DNA of 64,000 nt from Treponema sp. OMZ 838 (GCF_000775995.1 NZ_CP009227.1:1612001-1676000), one strand, 5' to 3'. Positions 28,543 to 36,562 are shown, numbered from the stretch's first letter. Numbers and translations are program-made. The notes: generated from the sequence alone by a model not told the origin.

Positions 28543-28570
28543 TTGACTTAAAATGCCTTTGTCATAAAAT
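28543..28570 (+). promoter_or_regulatory. promoter immediately before the PEBP gene
   Basis: TTGACT (28543-28548), 16-nt spacer, TAAAAT (28565-28570). The ATG at 28577 is 6 nt after the -10 box, so the transcript is expected to be leaderless. Confidence 0.65.
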
Positions 28571-28576
28571 ATTGGT

Positions 28577-29140
28577 ATGAAACATATCTATACGAAAATG
28601 CTGCCATTTATGGCGGCGCTGATTGTTATTTCCTGCGGAAGCTGCTCAAGTAAAGACGAAATCAAGCCGCTTACTGAAGGAGGTTCTATGAAGTTGACAA
28701 GCACGGCTTTTGCCGACGGCGAAAAAATGCCCCAAGAATTTGCAAAACTCGGAGCGAATCACATTCCTCCGCTCGAAATCGACGGTGTACCGGAGGGTAC
28801 AAAGAGTCTTGCGATTATCGTGCACGATCCGGATGCGCCGCTTCCCGGCGGATTTTATCATTGGACGCTGTGGAACATTCCGCCGCAAACAACGTCGATC
28901 GGAGAAGGTAATGTGCCATCGGATGCCGTCGAAGGCGAAACAAGCTGGGGTACGAGCGGCTACAACGGGCCTCAACCGCCGTTTGGGACGCACCGCTATA
29001 TTTTTTATCTCTATGCGCTCGATATGAATCTGAGTCTTCCGGCGGGCAGCAGCGTAAAAGAGCTTAAAGCCGCGATTAAGGGGCACGCAATCGAAGCTGC
29101 TTCACTTACGGGTATGTTCGGTGCTAAGGATAACCCCTGA
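28577..29140 (+). CDS. YbhB/YbcL-type PEBP-family lipoprotein
   Basis: A 187-residue protein with a lipoprotein signal (AALIVISCGSCSS; the lipobox Cys is probably Cys20) and a phosphatidylethanolamine-binding-protein fold: AIIVHDPDAPLPGGFYHW is the conserved DPDAP block and GTHRYIFYLYALD the second. Bacterial members are sometimes called Raf-kinase-inhibitor-like; what they bind in bacteria is mostly unknown. Lipid anchoring places it at the outer face of a membrane. No ribosome binding site is seen, consistent with the close promoter. Confidence 0.87.
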   Translation: MKHIYTKMLPFMAALIVISCGSCSSKDEIKPLTEGGSMKLTSTAFADGEKMPQEFAKLGANHIPPLEIDGVPEGTKSLAIIVHDPDAPLPGGFYHWTLWNIPPQTTSIGEGNVPSDAVEGETSWGTSGYNGPQPPFGTHRYIFYLYALDMNLSLPAGSSVKELKAAIKGHAIEAASLTGMFGAKDNP

Positions 29141-29211
29141 CCAAAGCAGTGAAAAATTATCCGTATATTATAATGATCTAAACCCATCATTCACCGAGGG
29201 GGTGTAGAGAA

Positions 29212-29820
29212 ATGAATTTATTTTTGTGCTCACACTTTTCGAAAGTAGGCGCTCTTCTTAAAGATCTCATTGCGGGGAAAAGAGTTGCTTTCATTCCCAC
29301 TGCATCGATACACGAAGGGTACACAGGCTATGTAGGGTCAGCCCGTACATTATTCAAAAAATTAGGAGCCGAGCTGACTGAAATTGAGATTTCAACTGCA
29401 AACGCTTCCGATATTACGCAGGTGTTTGATGCAGCAGATATTATTTATTTTACCGGCGGTAATGCATTTTTCCTTATTGATCAATTGAGGAAAACCGGTA
29501 CGGATACGTTGCTAAAGCAACAGCTGGAAAAAGGGAAATTATTTATTGGGGAATCAGCAGGCGCTATTGTATGTGCTCCGGAGCTTTCTTATATTGAAAA
29601 AATGGATCCTATTCCGGAAAATTATTCTCAGAGTGATTATGCCGGATTAGGACTCATCAATTTTTATGTGCTACCGCACTATCTTACCGCACCATTCAAA
29701 AAAGTTACCGCAGACATTATGCAGTCATTCTCAAAGATCGAACTATGCGCTATCAATAATGCACAAGCTCTTAGTGTTAAAGACGGAGTACGGAAGCTGG
29801 TGAGTGTAGAGAAAGAGTAA
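29212..29820 (+). CDS. peptidase S51-family protein (dipeptidase E-like)
   Basis: A 202-residue member of the class-I amidotransferase-like fold. GGNAFFLIDQLRKTG and GESAGAIVCAPE are the typical blocks; the Ser in GESAGA near residue 115 is the expected nucleophile and a His in NFYVLPHYL near 155 the partner. Such enzymes cleave Asp-X dipeptides or are uncharacterised relatives. ATG 29212 follows GAGGGGGTGTAGAGAA. It sits upstream of a truncated radical-SAM gene. Confidence 0.83.
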   Translation: MNLFLCSHFSKVGALLKDLIAGKRVAFIPTASIHEGYTGYVGSARTLFKKLGAELTEIEISTANASDITQVFDAADIIYFTGGNAFFLIDQLRKTGTDTLLKQQLEKGKLFIGESAGAIVCAPELSYIEKMDPIPENYSQSDYAGLGLINFYVLPHYLTAPFKKVTADIMQSFSKIELCAINNAQALSVKDGVRKLVSVEKE

Positions 29821-29829
29821 AATACAAGT

Positions 29830-30018
29830 ATGGCATTTGATGCGATGAACGCCGCCACTATTATCAAACACAGTGCGGTGCGCAGCGTTATAACGAAATC
29901 AAATTTACCCGTAGCGGACTATTCCGTTAATCCATACACCGGATGTATACATGCGTGTAAATATTGTTATGCGTCTTTTATGCGAAGGGAGAATATTGAT
30001 TTATGCTTTCAATATTAG
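29830..30018 (+). pseudogene. truncated radical SAM protein, related to mobile-pair protein B
   Basis: The first ~53 residues match the start of the intact protein at 50334-51242: VITKSNLPVADYSVNPYTG, then CIHACKYCYASFMRR, including the complete C-x3-C-x2-C cluster motif. After about 29984 the similarity stops and the frame runs into the next gene, closing after 62 codons. No SAM-binding or later part remains, so it cannot be an active enzyme. DNA identity to the copy at 50 kb is modest, so this is not a recent duplication. GGGAG inside the tail serves the next gene. Confidence 0.8.
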
Positions 30019-30377
30019 GTGCAGTATTATTTGGAGTTATAGCGATTATGACAGTTCTTGTTGCTTGCGGTTTGCCTTTGGGCGAATTTACAATGGGAGG
30101 ACAACATAAAATCTTACCTAAGAAATTGAGAGTTGCGGCAGTCATTTCAGTGGCTATCCAAATTTTTGCAATGATAATTATTTTGCAAGCCGGAGGTTTT
30201 ATTTCCTTGTGGTTGTCTTTTAAGGTTACTAAATATATTTGTTTCTTCTTTGCCGCTTACCTATCTTTGAATACTATTATGAACATGATTTCAAAAAGTA
30301 GGAAAGAAAAATATGTTATGACTCCGCTTTCACTTATAGCCGGAATATGTTTTTGGATAACGGCATTTCAGATGTAG
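30003..30377 (+). CDS. small four-helix membrane protein
   Basis: A 124-residue integral membrane protein with four hydrophobic segments (about residues 2-24, 44-65, 68-90, 103-122) and no recognised catalytic motif. A short loop with LGEFTMGGQHKILPKKLR follows helix 1. GGGAG about 10 nt before the ATG comes from the truncated radical-SAM gene. A second, decayed copy is at 31786-32237, which shows that the gene was duplicated locally. Function unknown. Confidence 0.75.
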   Translation: MLSILGAVLFGVIAIMTVLVACGLPLGEFTMGGQHKILPKKLRVAAVISVAIQIFAMIIILQAGGFISLWLSFKVTKYICFFFAAYLSLNTIMNMISKSRKEKYVMTPLSLIAGICFWITAFQM

Positions 30378-30411
30378 TATGTAAAATGAGGATAATCTAC
30401 AGTGCGTCAAA

Positions 30412-30440
30412 TTGGAAAAATATGAGAAAAGTGATATAGT
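30412..30440 (+). promoter_or_regulatory. promoter of the alpha/beta hydrolase gene
   Basis: TTGGAA (30412-30417), 17-nt spacer, TATAGT (30435-30440). Transcription from about 30447 excludes the upstream ATG at 30444 and supports ATG 30492. Confidence 0.5.
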
Positions 30441-30491
30441 AGGATGGACGAGAAATTGACAAATTTGAATTTGAAGAGGAGAAACTTTCCC

Positions 30492-31427
30492 ATGAAGAAA
30501 GAAATCAAAACAATAGAGAAAGATGGATATAACGGCGTATACTGGCCGAATCCGAACGGCAGTAAATATTGCATGATTGCCATGCTTGGTGATGATACAA
30601 AAGACATGATGGCAAAGGGTGGCGTCAAATGGCTTCAAAAGAAAGGTCTGAACGTCCTCACAATGTCACCGGCCCCAAAAGATTACGGTCACCATAACTA
30701 TCCACTCGAACGTTTTGAGAAGGCACTTGCATTTCTGAAGACGATGGGTAATGAAAAAATCGGTATTATGGGTGCCTCGACAACTGGTATGCTTGCGCTT
30801 GTCGCAGCGTCATGCTTTTCGGAAATAACGCTTACGATAGCCATTTCTCCTTCTGATTTTGTGATGGAAGGTTTTTATCAGGATGGGAAAGACGGGGCTC
30901 ACGAACGTCCGGGAGACGGAGAGTCATCTGTTTCGTATCACGGTAAGCCGCTTCCTTATCTGCCCTATGCGTATCGCCATCCGGAATACTGGCAGAAAAT
31001 ATCTGAGGAATCCAAACGGCGCGGCGCGATGGTTGCCAGTCGCGATTTGTTCGATGAATCGGAGAAAAGGCATCCCGTGCAGGAAGCCGAGAAAATAAAG
31101 GTGGAGAATATAAAGGGCCGCATTCTGCTGATTGGTGCGGAGGATGATGTACTTTGGGATACCTGCAAATACATTCGTAGAATGGAAAACAGGCTGAAAG
31201 AAAGGGACGCGGATAACAGTGTAGTTCTCATGACCTATGAACATGGAACGCATTTTATATTTCCGCAGACCATGTTAACAGGCATTCTTCCCGTGGGTTC
31301 CGGGCTGTTTATCAGCATGGCTTTTAAGGAGGCAAAGCAGTATCCGAAAGAGTGTAAGCAGACGAGGATTGATGTTGATGAGCGCTTATCGGAGGAACTA
31401 AAGCAGTGGATAAATTCAGCTTCATAA
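30492..31427 (+). CDS. alpha/beta hydrolase, BAAT/acyl-CoA thioesterase-like
   Basis: A 311-residue alpha/beta hydrolase. The nucleophile elbow is GASTTG (near residue 96), the acid is in LLIGAEDDVLWDT near 220 and the catalytic His in THFIFPQ near 253. The layout resembles the C-terminal domain of bile-acid-CoA:amino-acid N-acyltransferase/acyl-CoA thioesterase proteins found in many Firmicutes. Substrate unknown. The frame is open from 30444, but GAGGAG lies 10 nt before ATG 30492 and the promoter supports this start. Codon use and family suggest acquisition from Firmicutes. Confidence 0.8.
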   Translation: MKKEIKTIEKDGYNGVYWPNPNGSKYCMIAMLGDDTKDMMAKGGVKWLQKKGLNVLTMSPAPKDYGHHNYPLERFEKALAFLKTMGNEKIGIMGASTTGMLALVAASCFSEITLTIAISPSDFVMEGFYQDGKDGAHERPGDGESSVSYHGKPLPYLPYAYRHPEYWQKISEESKRRGAMVASRDLFDESEKRHPVQEAEKIKVENIKGRILLIGAEDDVLWDTCKYIRRMENRLKERDADNSVVLMTYEHGTHFIFPQTMLTGILPVGSGLFISMAFKEAKQYPKECKQTRIDVDERLSEELKQWINSAS

Positions 31428-31509
31428 ATCCCGGTTTGTCGAAGTAAAAAATCAAATAGGATATTACCAAGAGGAAGCAAAAGCAAATTGCCGATACTTC
31501 CTTTTTTGT

Positions 31510-31785
31510 TGTCAAAAATTCAAAAAATGGAAAGGAGGCATGATAAAAACTAAACGAACAAGCGGTAATGTGATGGACTGAAGTGATTCAGCGGAACCCG
31601 GGCATAAGTTCGCCATTTTTAGTAAGGGCATGACCCTTGTAAAGGAGTTGTTACGATTAGAAAATACGAGTGAAAAGTGATACCCTAGTTTGACGGGACT
31701 GGGGAGCCGGTGGAAGGCAGTGTTTTTCTTCGAACAAAAAGTTCGGTAAGGAGTTTGTGTCAAAGCCGGCCACCGTATAACAAAA
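31510..31785 (+). other. non-coding tract with several hairpins, unidentified
   Basis: No protein fits. Successive short stems can be drawn: TGAAGTGATTCA, GCGGAAC/GTTCGC, AAGGG/CCCTT around CATGA, and CCCTAGT/ACTGGGG around a purine-rich loop. The style (many adjacent small stems, GTGAAAAG stretches) recalls the 5' part of a group II intron RNA, but neither the GTGYG start nor domain V nor a maturase gene is seen. It ends exactly where the duplicated membrane-gene copy begins (31786). Confidence 0.35.
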
Positions 31786-32237
31786 TGCGGCTTGCCTCTG
31801 GGCGAATTTACAATGGGCGGGCAACATAAAATCTTACCTAAGAAGTTGAGAGTTGCGGCAGTCATTTCGGTGGCTATCCAAATTTTTGCAATGATAATTA
31901 TTTTGTAAGCAGGAGGTTTTATCTCCTTGTGGTTGTCTTTTAAGGTTACTAAATATATTTGGGCATCTCTAAAAACTCGGTTAGATTTTTAGAGATGCCC
32001 GACGAGTTTTAATTTAAGTCTTTATATCGCAATGACTTAAATTAAAACATCGCAACTTAAATCTAAGGAAAACCTCTAAAAACTGAGGTTTTTAGAGGTT
32101 CCCATTTGTTTCTTCTTTGCCGCTTACCTATCTTTGAATACTATTATGAACATGATTTCAAAAAGTAGGAAAGAAAAATATGTTATGACTCCGCTTTCAC
32201 TTATTGTCGGAATATGTTTTTGGATAACGGCATTTCA
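31786..32237 (+). pseudogene. decayed second copy of the four-helix membrane gene
   Basis: DNA homologous to 30066-30374, closely similar, lacking the first ~20 codons. A CAA-to-TAA change creates an in-frame stop at 31906-31908, and a 143-bp element is inserted at 31961. It cannot give a functional protein. Comparison with the intact copy gives the exact empty site of the insertion. Confidence 0.88.
31961..32103. mobile_element. 143-bp MITE-like element with inverted ends
   Basis: Non-coding element with three perfect or near-perfect hairpins: 31961-32000 (arms GGGCATCTCTAAAAA and its complement), 32006-32048 (arms GTTTTAATTTAAGTC and its complement) and 32071-32100 (AACCTCTAAAAA arms), ending GGTTCCC. 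The two ends are imperfect inverted repeats of each other. It is flanked by ATTT on both sides (31957-31960 and 32104-32107) while the paralogue at 30 kb has a single ATTT, so a 4-bp target duplication is likely. Confidence 0.85.
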
Positions 32238-32323
32238 TACCTGTATATGATGCTGCCGGTGTTTGTCTTTTGCGTCCATATTCATATCCTCCTATCTCTC
32301 ATAAAATCTCGATTCAAAATAGT

Positions 32324-32359
32324 GGGAACTTCTAAAAACTTCGTTTTTTAGAGGTGCCC
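32324..32359. repeat. 36-bp solo palindrome of the MITE-end type
   Basis: Arms GGGAACTTCTAAAAAC and GTTTTTTAGAGGTGCCC with a short loop. It sits exactly at the broken 5' end of the quinone-oxidoreductase pseudogene; the flanks (TAGT, TTAT) do not match, consistent with a rearrangement at this site. Confidence 0.75.
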
Positions 32360-33087
32360 TTATCATCAGAAATTTGCTTGTCAGACCTTGGCGTTGGGGC
32401 ATGGGACGCAGCTTCAATGGCAGCTATGCCGAATACGCCCTGCTGCCTGCTCACCACGTTTTTGCAATACAGTCCGATATGACATGGGCTGACATTGCCG
32501 CCGTTCCCGAAACCTATTTTACCGCATGGGGTTCTCTGTTCCAATGCCTGCGTTTACAAAAAGACGACACGCTGCTTGTCCGGGGCGGCACCTGCGCTCT
32601 CGGTTACGCTGCTATGCAGATTGCAAAAGCGATCGGCTGCCGCGTTGCTGCCACAACACATAGTGAAAGCAAACTGAACCTACTGAAAGGGGCTGGTGCC
32701 GATGAATGCATCTTAGATACCGGCAATTTATCTGAAACATATAATGCCCGCTTTACCAAAGCGCTGGAACTGGTTGGCTGCAAAACCTTACGTGATACGC
32801 TGTGGTGCATGGCGGCGGGCGGCATTGTGTGCAATACGGGCGTACTCGGCGGTGTGTTCGCACTTGAGCATTTCGCCCCCATCCAAGAAATTCCGAGCGG
32901 TGTGTATCTTACCGGCTTTCACAGCAATTTTCCTACGCAAGCCGACATCGATTCAATTTTCAGCTTTTTAACCGAGCATACCTTACAGCCGCTCATCGGT
33001 GCACACTTTGCGTTCCACGATATTGCCCAAGCCTGCGCTGCATGCGACGGCGGTAAGGTAAACGGGAAAATCGTTGTGGAGCTGTAA
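32360..33087 (+). pseudogene. 5'-truncated quinone oxidoreductase-like MDR gene
   Basis: About 240 residues of a medium-chain dehydrogenase/reductase of the NADPH:quinone-oxidoreductase type. It begins mid-domain (MGRSFNGSYAEYALLPAHHV), lacks the first ~80-90 residues of the GroES-like catalytic domain, but keeps the NADP-binding Rossmann part (LLVRGGTCALGYAAMQIAKA) and the normal C-terminus (GGKVNGKIVVEL). The break coincides with the palindromic repeat at 32324-32359. No start codon with a ribosome site is present. Its last 176 codon-region bases are repeated at 34454-34637. Confidence 0.8.
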
Positions 33088-33111
33088 GGCGCGTGCCGTC
33101 CGTTCCGCATT

Positions 33112-33606
33112 ATGCAGACAATAATAAACTGCGGTATTCTTGTGTGTGCAGCATTTTTGATGATAAGCGGCATTGTGCTTTCGCAGCATGTTTTTGCATT
33201 TCTGGGGATCAGCTCCGGTGCGAACTTTGTACGGATAGCACACATGCTCGCAAGCCATTGGTACTTTTTATTTATGTCGCTGCATATCGGGCTGCACGCA
33301 GGGATGATTTCCCGCCACATTGCGGCAAAGCATTAGCGGACGGCAGAAACAAAAACGGGAGCGTCTGTACAGCCGGTACGATTGAAAACGATTATGTTGT
33401 ATACGCTGCTTGCCGGTATTTGCACCTATGGTTTGTATGCATTTATTTCGCGCGGCGTATGGCGTTATCTCGTTTTGCAGCAGCAGTTCTTTTTTCTCGA
33501 TATGGAAAAAGGTTATGCCATATTCTTTACCGATTATAGTGCAATTATCGTCCTGTTTGCAGCTTGTGCACATTACGGTGCAAAATTAACGGGGGAGAAA
33601 AAATGA
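33112..33606 (+). pseudogene. DUF4405-like membrane protein with in-frame stop
   Basis: Two reading frames in the same phase are divided by one TAG codon (33334-33336). The first half (74 residues) has HMLASHWYFLFMSLHIGLHAG, the heme- or cofactor-type His segment of DUF4405 membrane proteins; the second half continues with MLYTLLAGICTYGLYAFI and DMEKGYAIFFTDYSAII. Without the stop the protein would be about 164 residues with four membrane helices. It directly follows the truncated oxidoreductase. The 3' 129 bp recur at 37405-37533. Confidence 0.72.
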
Positions 33607-33769
33607 ATACCCGTGATGTAAAGTATCGGGGGTTTGTAGTCGACAGTTACCTGTAGTTTTTGTGACAAAGCAAAATGGCAGGCTATTTCCGCTGTTTTAT
33701 AATATACGTGCAAATATACTTGATTTTTATAATAAACTGTTTTACACTTGGATAAAAAGAGGTACGAAT

Positions 33770-33991
33770 ATGCCGCAGTTATCATTATATGTTACGCAAG
33801 AGCAGCTTCTCAAAATTGAAAACGAAGCTCATGCGGAAAATATGTCGCTTTCAAAGTGGGTCGTGAGCAAAATCATGGAAAGAATAGAGCCTCATTATCC
33901 GGAGGGCTGGGCTGATCTATTCGGCTCTGTTGCTGACCCGGCATTTACGAGACCTGAGCAGCCGAAACTTGAAACGCGAGTGGCTTTTTAA
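33770..33991 (+). CDS. antitoxin of a type II (VapB-like) system
   Basis: A 73-residue protein. The start PQLSLYVTQEQLLKIENEAHAE and SLSKWVVSKIMERI look like a ribbon-helix-helix DNA-binding domain; the C-terminal tail (RPEQPKLETRVAF) would bind the toxin. It is followed directly by a PIN-domain toxin, sharing the A of TAATG. The frame is open from 33662, but ATG 33770 has AAAGAGG at 7 nt. By analogy with other VapBC pairs it should repress its own promoter and neutralise the RNase. Confidence 0.8.
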   Translation: MPQLSLYVTQEQLLKIENEAHAENMSLSKWVVSKIMERIEPHYPEGWADLFGSVADPAFTRPEQPKLETRVAF

Positions 33992-34392
33992 TGTATTTTA
34001 TAGACTCAAATACGTGCATTTACTTTATGAATGGAAAGTTTCCATCTGTCCGCGAAAAATTCTTATCAGTTTCGCCAAAAGAGATAAAAATTTCTTCAGT
34101 AGTAAAAGGCGAACTTTTGCTTGGCGCTTTTAAAAGCCAGACAAGAGAAAAGACTACAGAGAAAGTGGAAAAATTTTTGAAGCCGTTTGAAATTGTGAAT
34201 TTTACAGATAAAATGGCTTACTCCTACGCAGAAATCCGAAAAGATTTGGAGCTTGCAGGTACACCGATAGGCGCAAATGATTTACTGATTGCTGCCACTG
34301 TTCTTCATGAAAAAGGGACTCTTATTACTCATAATGCGAACGAATTTTCAAGAGTAAACGGCTTGAAAATTGAAGATTGGGTAGTAGATTGA
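33991..34392 (+). CDS. vapC: VapC-type PIN-domain toxin (RNase)
   Basis: A 133-residue PIN-domain protein. The acidic residues of the nuclease site are visible: Asp5 in YFIDSNTCIY, Glu41 in VVKGELLLGA, and Asp99 in GANDLLIAATVL, with the late T-H-N-A-NEF motif (LITHNANEFSRV). VapC toxins cut specific tRNAs or rRNA and halt growth until VapB is replaced. The ATG overlaps the antitoxin stop by one base. The pair lies between two copies of the oxidoreductase 3' end, in a decaying region, and may stabilise it. Confidence 0.9.
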   Translation: MYFIDSNTCIYFMNGKFPSVREKFLSVSPKEIKISSVVKGELLLGAFKSQTREKTTEKVEKFLKPFEIVNFTDKMAYSYAEIRKDLELAGTPIGANDLLIAATVLHEKGTLITHNANEFSRVNGLKIEDWVVD

Positions 34393-34453
34393 ACATATTA
34401 GATCTTTACCCCATCCTTGAACGATTCTCCGACACGCTCCAAAACGGAAGTTT

Positions 34454-34637
34454 CCGGCTTTCACAGTAATTTTTCTACGCAAGCCGACATCGATTCAATT
34501 TTCAGCTTTTTAACCGAGCATACCTTACAGCCGCTTATCGGTGCACACTTTGCGTTCCGCGATATTGCCCAAGCCTGTGCAGCATGCGACGGCGGTAAGG
34601 TAAACGGGAAAATTGTCGTGGAGCTGTAAGGCGCGTG
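34454..34637 (+). pseudogene. 3' fragment of the quinone oxidoreductase (second copy)
   Basis: 184 bp nearly identical to 32912-33095: it encodes GFHSNFSTQADIDSIFSFL to the normal end of the protein and 8 bp beyond the stop. A frame of 70 residues starting at 34417 runs through it but the first 12 residues are unrelated. Together with the first copy it forms a direct repeat around the DUF4405 pseudogene and the toxin-antitoxin pair. Confidence 0.85.
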
Positions 34638-34794
34638 AGGCATGAGAAAAGTCCTCTGAGTAGTCCTCTTATTACCTCAGAAATCTTTCGCTTGCTGTAT
34701 ATGGAGTGCAAATCGAAATCAATCAATTCCTGTTGTGAATAATTCAATTCAATAGTATTCAACTTTAGGAAAAACAAAATTACTATTTCGTCTA

Positions 34795-34843
34795 TTGACA
34801 TTTATTATCCAAACTATTACTATTAGATATGTCTAATAGTAAT
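34795..34843 (+). promoter_or_regulatory. padR promoter overlapped by a 12-bp palindrome
   Basis: TTGACA (34795-34800), 17-nt spacer, TACTAT (34818-34823). The perfect inverted repeat ATTACTATTAGA-TATG-TCTAATAGTAAT (34816-34843) covers the -10 box and start point. It is a good operator candidate for autorepression by the PadR protein encoded next. Confidence 0.75.
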
Positions 34844-34859
34844 GTTATAAACAGGGAAG

Positions 34860-35492
34860 ATGAAGTATATGAAATATTTTTTGCTCGGTTTATTGATGTT
34901 AAAAGAAATGACGGTTTATCAATTAAAAGCGATGATAGCCGAAAACTTCACCGCTATGTGCAGCGATAGTATGGGGAGCATTCAAGCAGCTCTGAAAAAC
35001 CTGCTGTCAAACGGACTTATTACGTGCTCTGCCGTAAAAGAAAAGAATGTGGAAAAAAAATATTACCGTATAAAAGAAAACGGCAGGAAGGAATTTTTAC
35101 TGTGGCTGCAAAACCCGATGGATATGTCGCAAGGAAAAAATACCGAACTCGGGAAGCTTTTGTTTATGGGTGTCTTACCGAACGATAAACGTGTTGAACT
35201 CATTTCCGCTGTCATAAAAAATTTAGAAAGCGAACTTACATATCTAAAACAAATACTGGAAGTAAACAAGGATGTTGAAGCAAACAAAAAAGAATTGCTT
35301 GATTACTATGCCGATAATCCTGATTATGCCGCAGCGTTGTTGCGCGCGGGAAAAAGCAAAAATATCGCCCAAAGTTTTTCCGACATACATAAGTACGAAA
35401 TGTTGACGGCACAACATGGGGCGGATTTAGTACAGTTTCATATTAAATGGTTCAAAGAATTGCAAAAGAAAATAAATGCAGGTTTATTTTAA
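34860..35492 (+). CDS. PadR-family transcriptional regulator
   Basis: A 210-residue regulator. The N-terminal winged helix is typical (LLMLKEMTVYQLKAMIAE, then SMGSIQAALKNLLSNGLIT and the wing KKYYRIKENGRKEFLLWL); the rest is the helical dimerisation domain with a long coiled coil (ESELTYLKQILEVNKDVEA). PadR proteins repress transporters, proteases or catabolic genes and often themselves. The palindrome over its promoter supports autoregulation. It overlaps or abuts the CPBP gene (17 nt from stop to start), so both are likely controlled together. Confidence 0.85.
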   Translation: MKYMKYFLLGLLMLKEMTVYQLKAMIAENFTAMCSDSMGSIQAALKNLLSNGLITCSAVKEKNVEKKYYRIKENGRKEFLLWLQNPMDMSQGKNTELGKLLFMGVLPNDKRVELISAVIKNLESELTYLKQILEVNKDVEANKKELLDYYADNPDYAAALLRAGKSKNIAQSFSDIHKYEMLTAQHGADLVQFHIKWFKELQKKINAGLF

Positions 35493-35508
35493 GATAGGAG
35501 ATGATCTA

Positions 35509-36384
35509 ATGGAAAATACACGTACAATAAAAAGAAATCTTTTGATATTTATTGTCTTTATATCAGTAATAGGCTTTGTAGGATATTTTATTGACAGGAT
35601 GACGGGACATGCCGATTATACGAATGCAGGTATGGGCGATACCGGTACGGCAGGAATGGGAATATGGCTTATCAGTCCCTTATTTTTAGTGATTATTTTA
35701 CGGTCATTTTGCGGTGATACATGGAAGGAACACGGTTATCATCTGAACATAAAAAAACATCGAACAATGTATCTTGTCTCATTTTTGATATATCCGGTAG
35801 TAGCAACGTTGATAATATTGACCGGCTTACTCTTTAACGGTATAGGTCTCGGCAAGATGAATGGTGCTGTTTTATTGACTACTCTTGGCAGCCAAATAAT
35901 CATTCAGTTTATTAAAAACTTTTTTGAAGAATCTTTATGGCGTGCGTATTTGACAAATCAGCTCTTAAAACTAAAACTGAAAGATTGCACACTCTATATT
36001 GTGAGCGGCATTATTTGGTGGATGTGGCATTTGCCGTATGTTTTGTACTTTCTTACTCAAAAAGAAATAAACGACTACATGGGATTCTCGGTAAGCAGAC
36101 CCTTCTTTTTTGTTTGGGGATTTCTGGTTTGTCTGAGTTGGATTGTGATGTATGTTGAAATGTTTAGAATCACCAAAAGTGTATGGCCTGCGGTTATTAT
36201 GCACACAATGGAAGATGCCTACATCAATCCTTTGTTGCTATCGGGTGCGGTAGTTATACACTCGCAAACAGCGCTCGTTTTCTCGTTATCTGCCGGAGTG
36301 CTATCTATGTTCATGTATCTTGGCATAGGATTTTGGCTGAGAAATATCCGCAGAGAAACAGAAAATCAAGAGACGCAGAGATAG
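35509..36384 (+). CDS. CPBP-family intramembrane metalloprotease
   Basis: A 291-residue protein with seven or eight hydrophobic segments. The CPBP/CAAX-protease motif EExxxR is seen as FFEESLWRAYLTNQLL near residue 150, followed by WWMWHLPYVL (second motif, His) and IMHTMEDA (third motif, His). Such proteins cleave membrane peptides or confer bacteriocin self-immunity. Start ATG 35509 has AGGAG at 8 nt; the longer frame from 35476 overlaps padR. Co-transcribed with the PadR regulator, which probably controls it. Confidence 0.83.
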   Translation: MENTRTIKRNLLIFIVFISVIGFVGYFIDRMTGHADYTNAGMGDTGTAGMGIWLISPLFLVIILRSFCGDTWKEHGYHLNIKKHRTMYLVSFLIYPVVATLIILTGLLFNGIGLGKMNGAVLLTTLGSQIIIQFIKNFFEESLWRAYLTNQLLKLKLKDCTLYIVSGIIWWMWHLPYVLYFLTQKEINDYMGFSVSRPFFFVWGFLVCLSWIVMYVEMFRITKSVWPAVIMHTMEDAYINPLLLSGAVVIHSQTALVFSLSAGVLSMFMYLGIGFWLRNIRRETENQETQR

Positions 36385-36520
36385 ATATGAATATAAAACT
36401 TGAAAAAGCAAGTATAATTTAATGTATTGTTTTACCGGTAAAAAGTTGTGCTTATGATCTGTAAACAACCAAACATGCTAAGGAGGTCTGTAGTTTCCCT
36501 CTCTCTTTTTCATATTTTTA

Positions 36521-36529
36521 TGCTATACT
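36521..36529 (+). promoter_or_regulatory. extended -10 box before the hydrolase at 36.5 kb
   Basis: TGCTATACT (36521-36529), the TGnTATAAT form that needs little -35 contact. An ATG at 36536 is only 6 nt away; the next ATG is at 36563. Confidence 0.55.
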
Positions 36530-36562
36530 ATCTCCATGTATCTAAAACCTGAATTAATTTAT

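Noticed and set aside
31510-31785. Cobalamin or SAM riboswitch
   Set aside because: The conserved boxes of both classes are absent and the downstream gene is a pseudogene.
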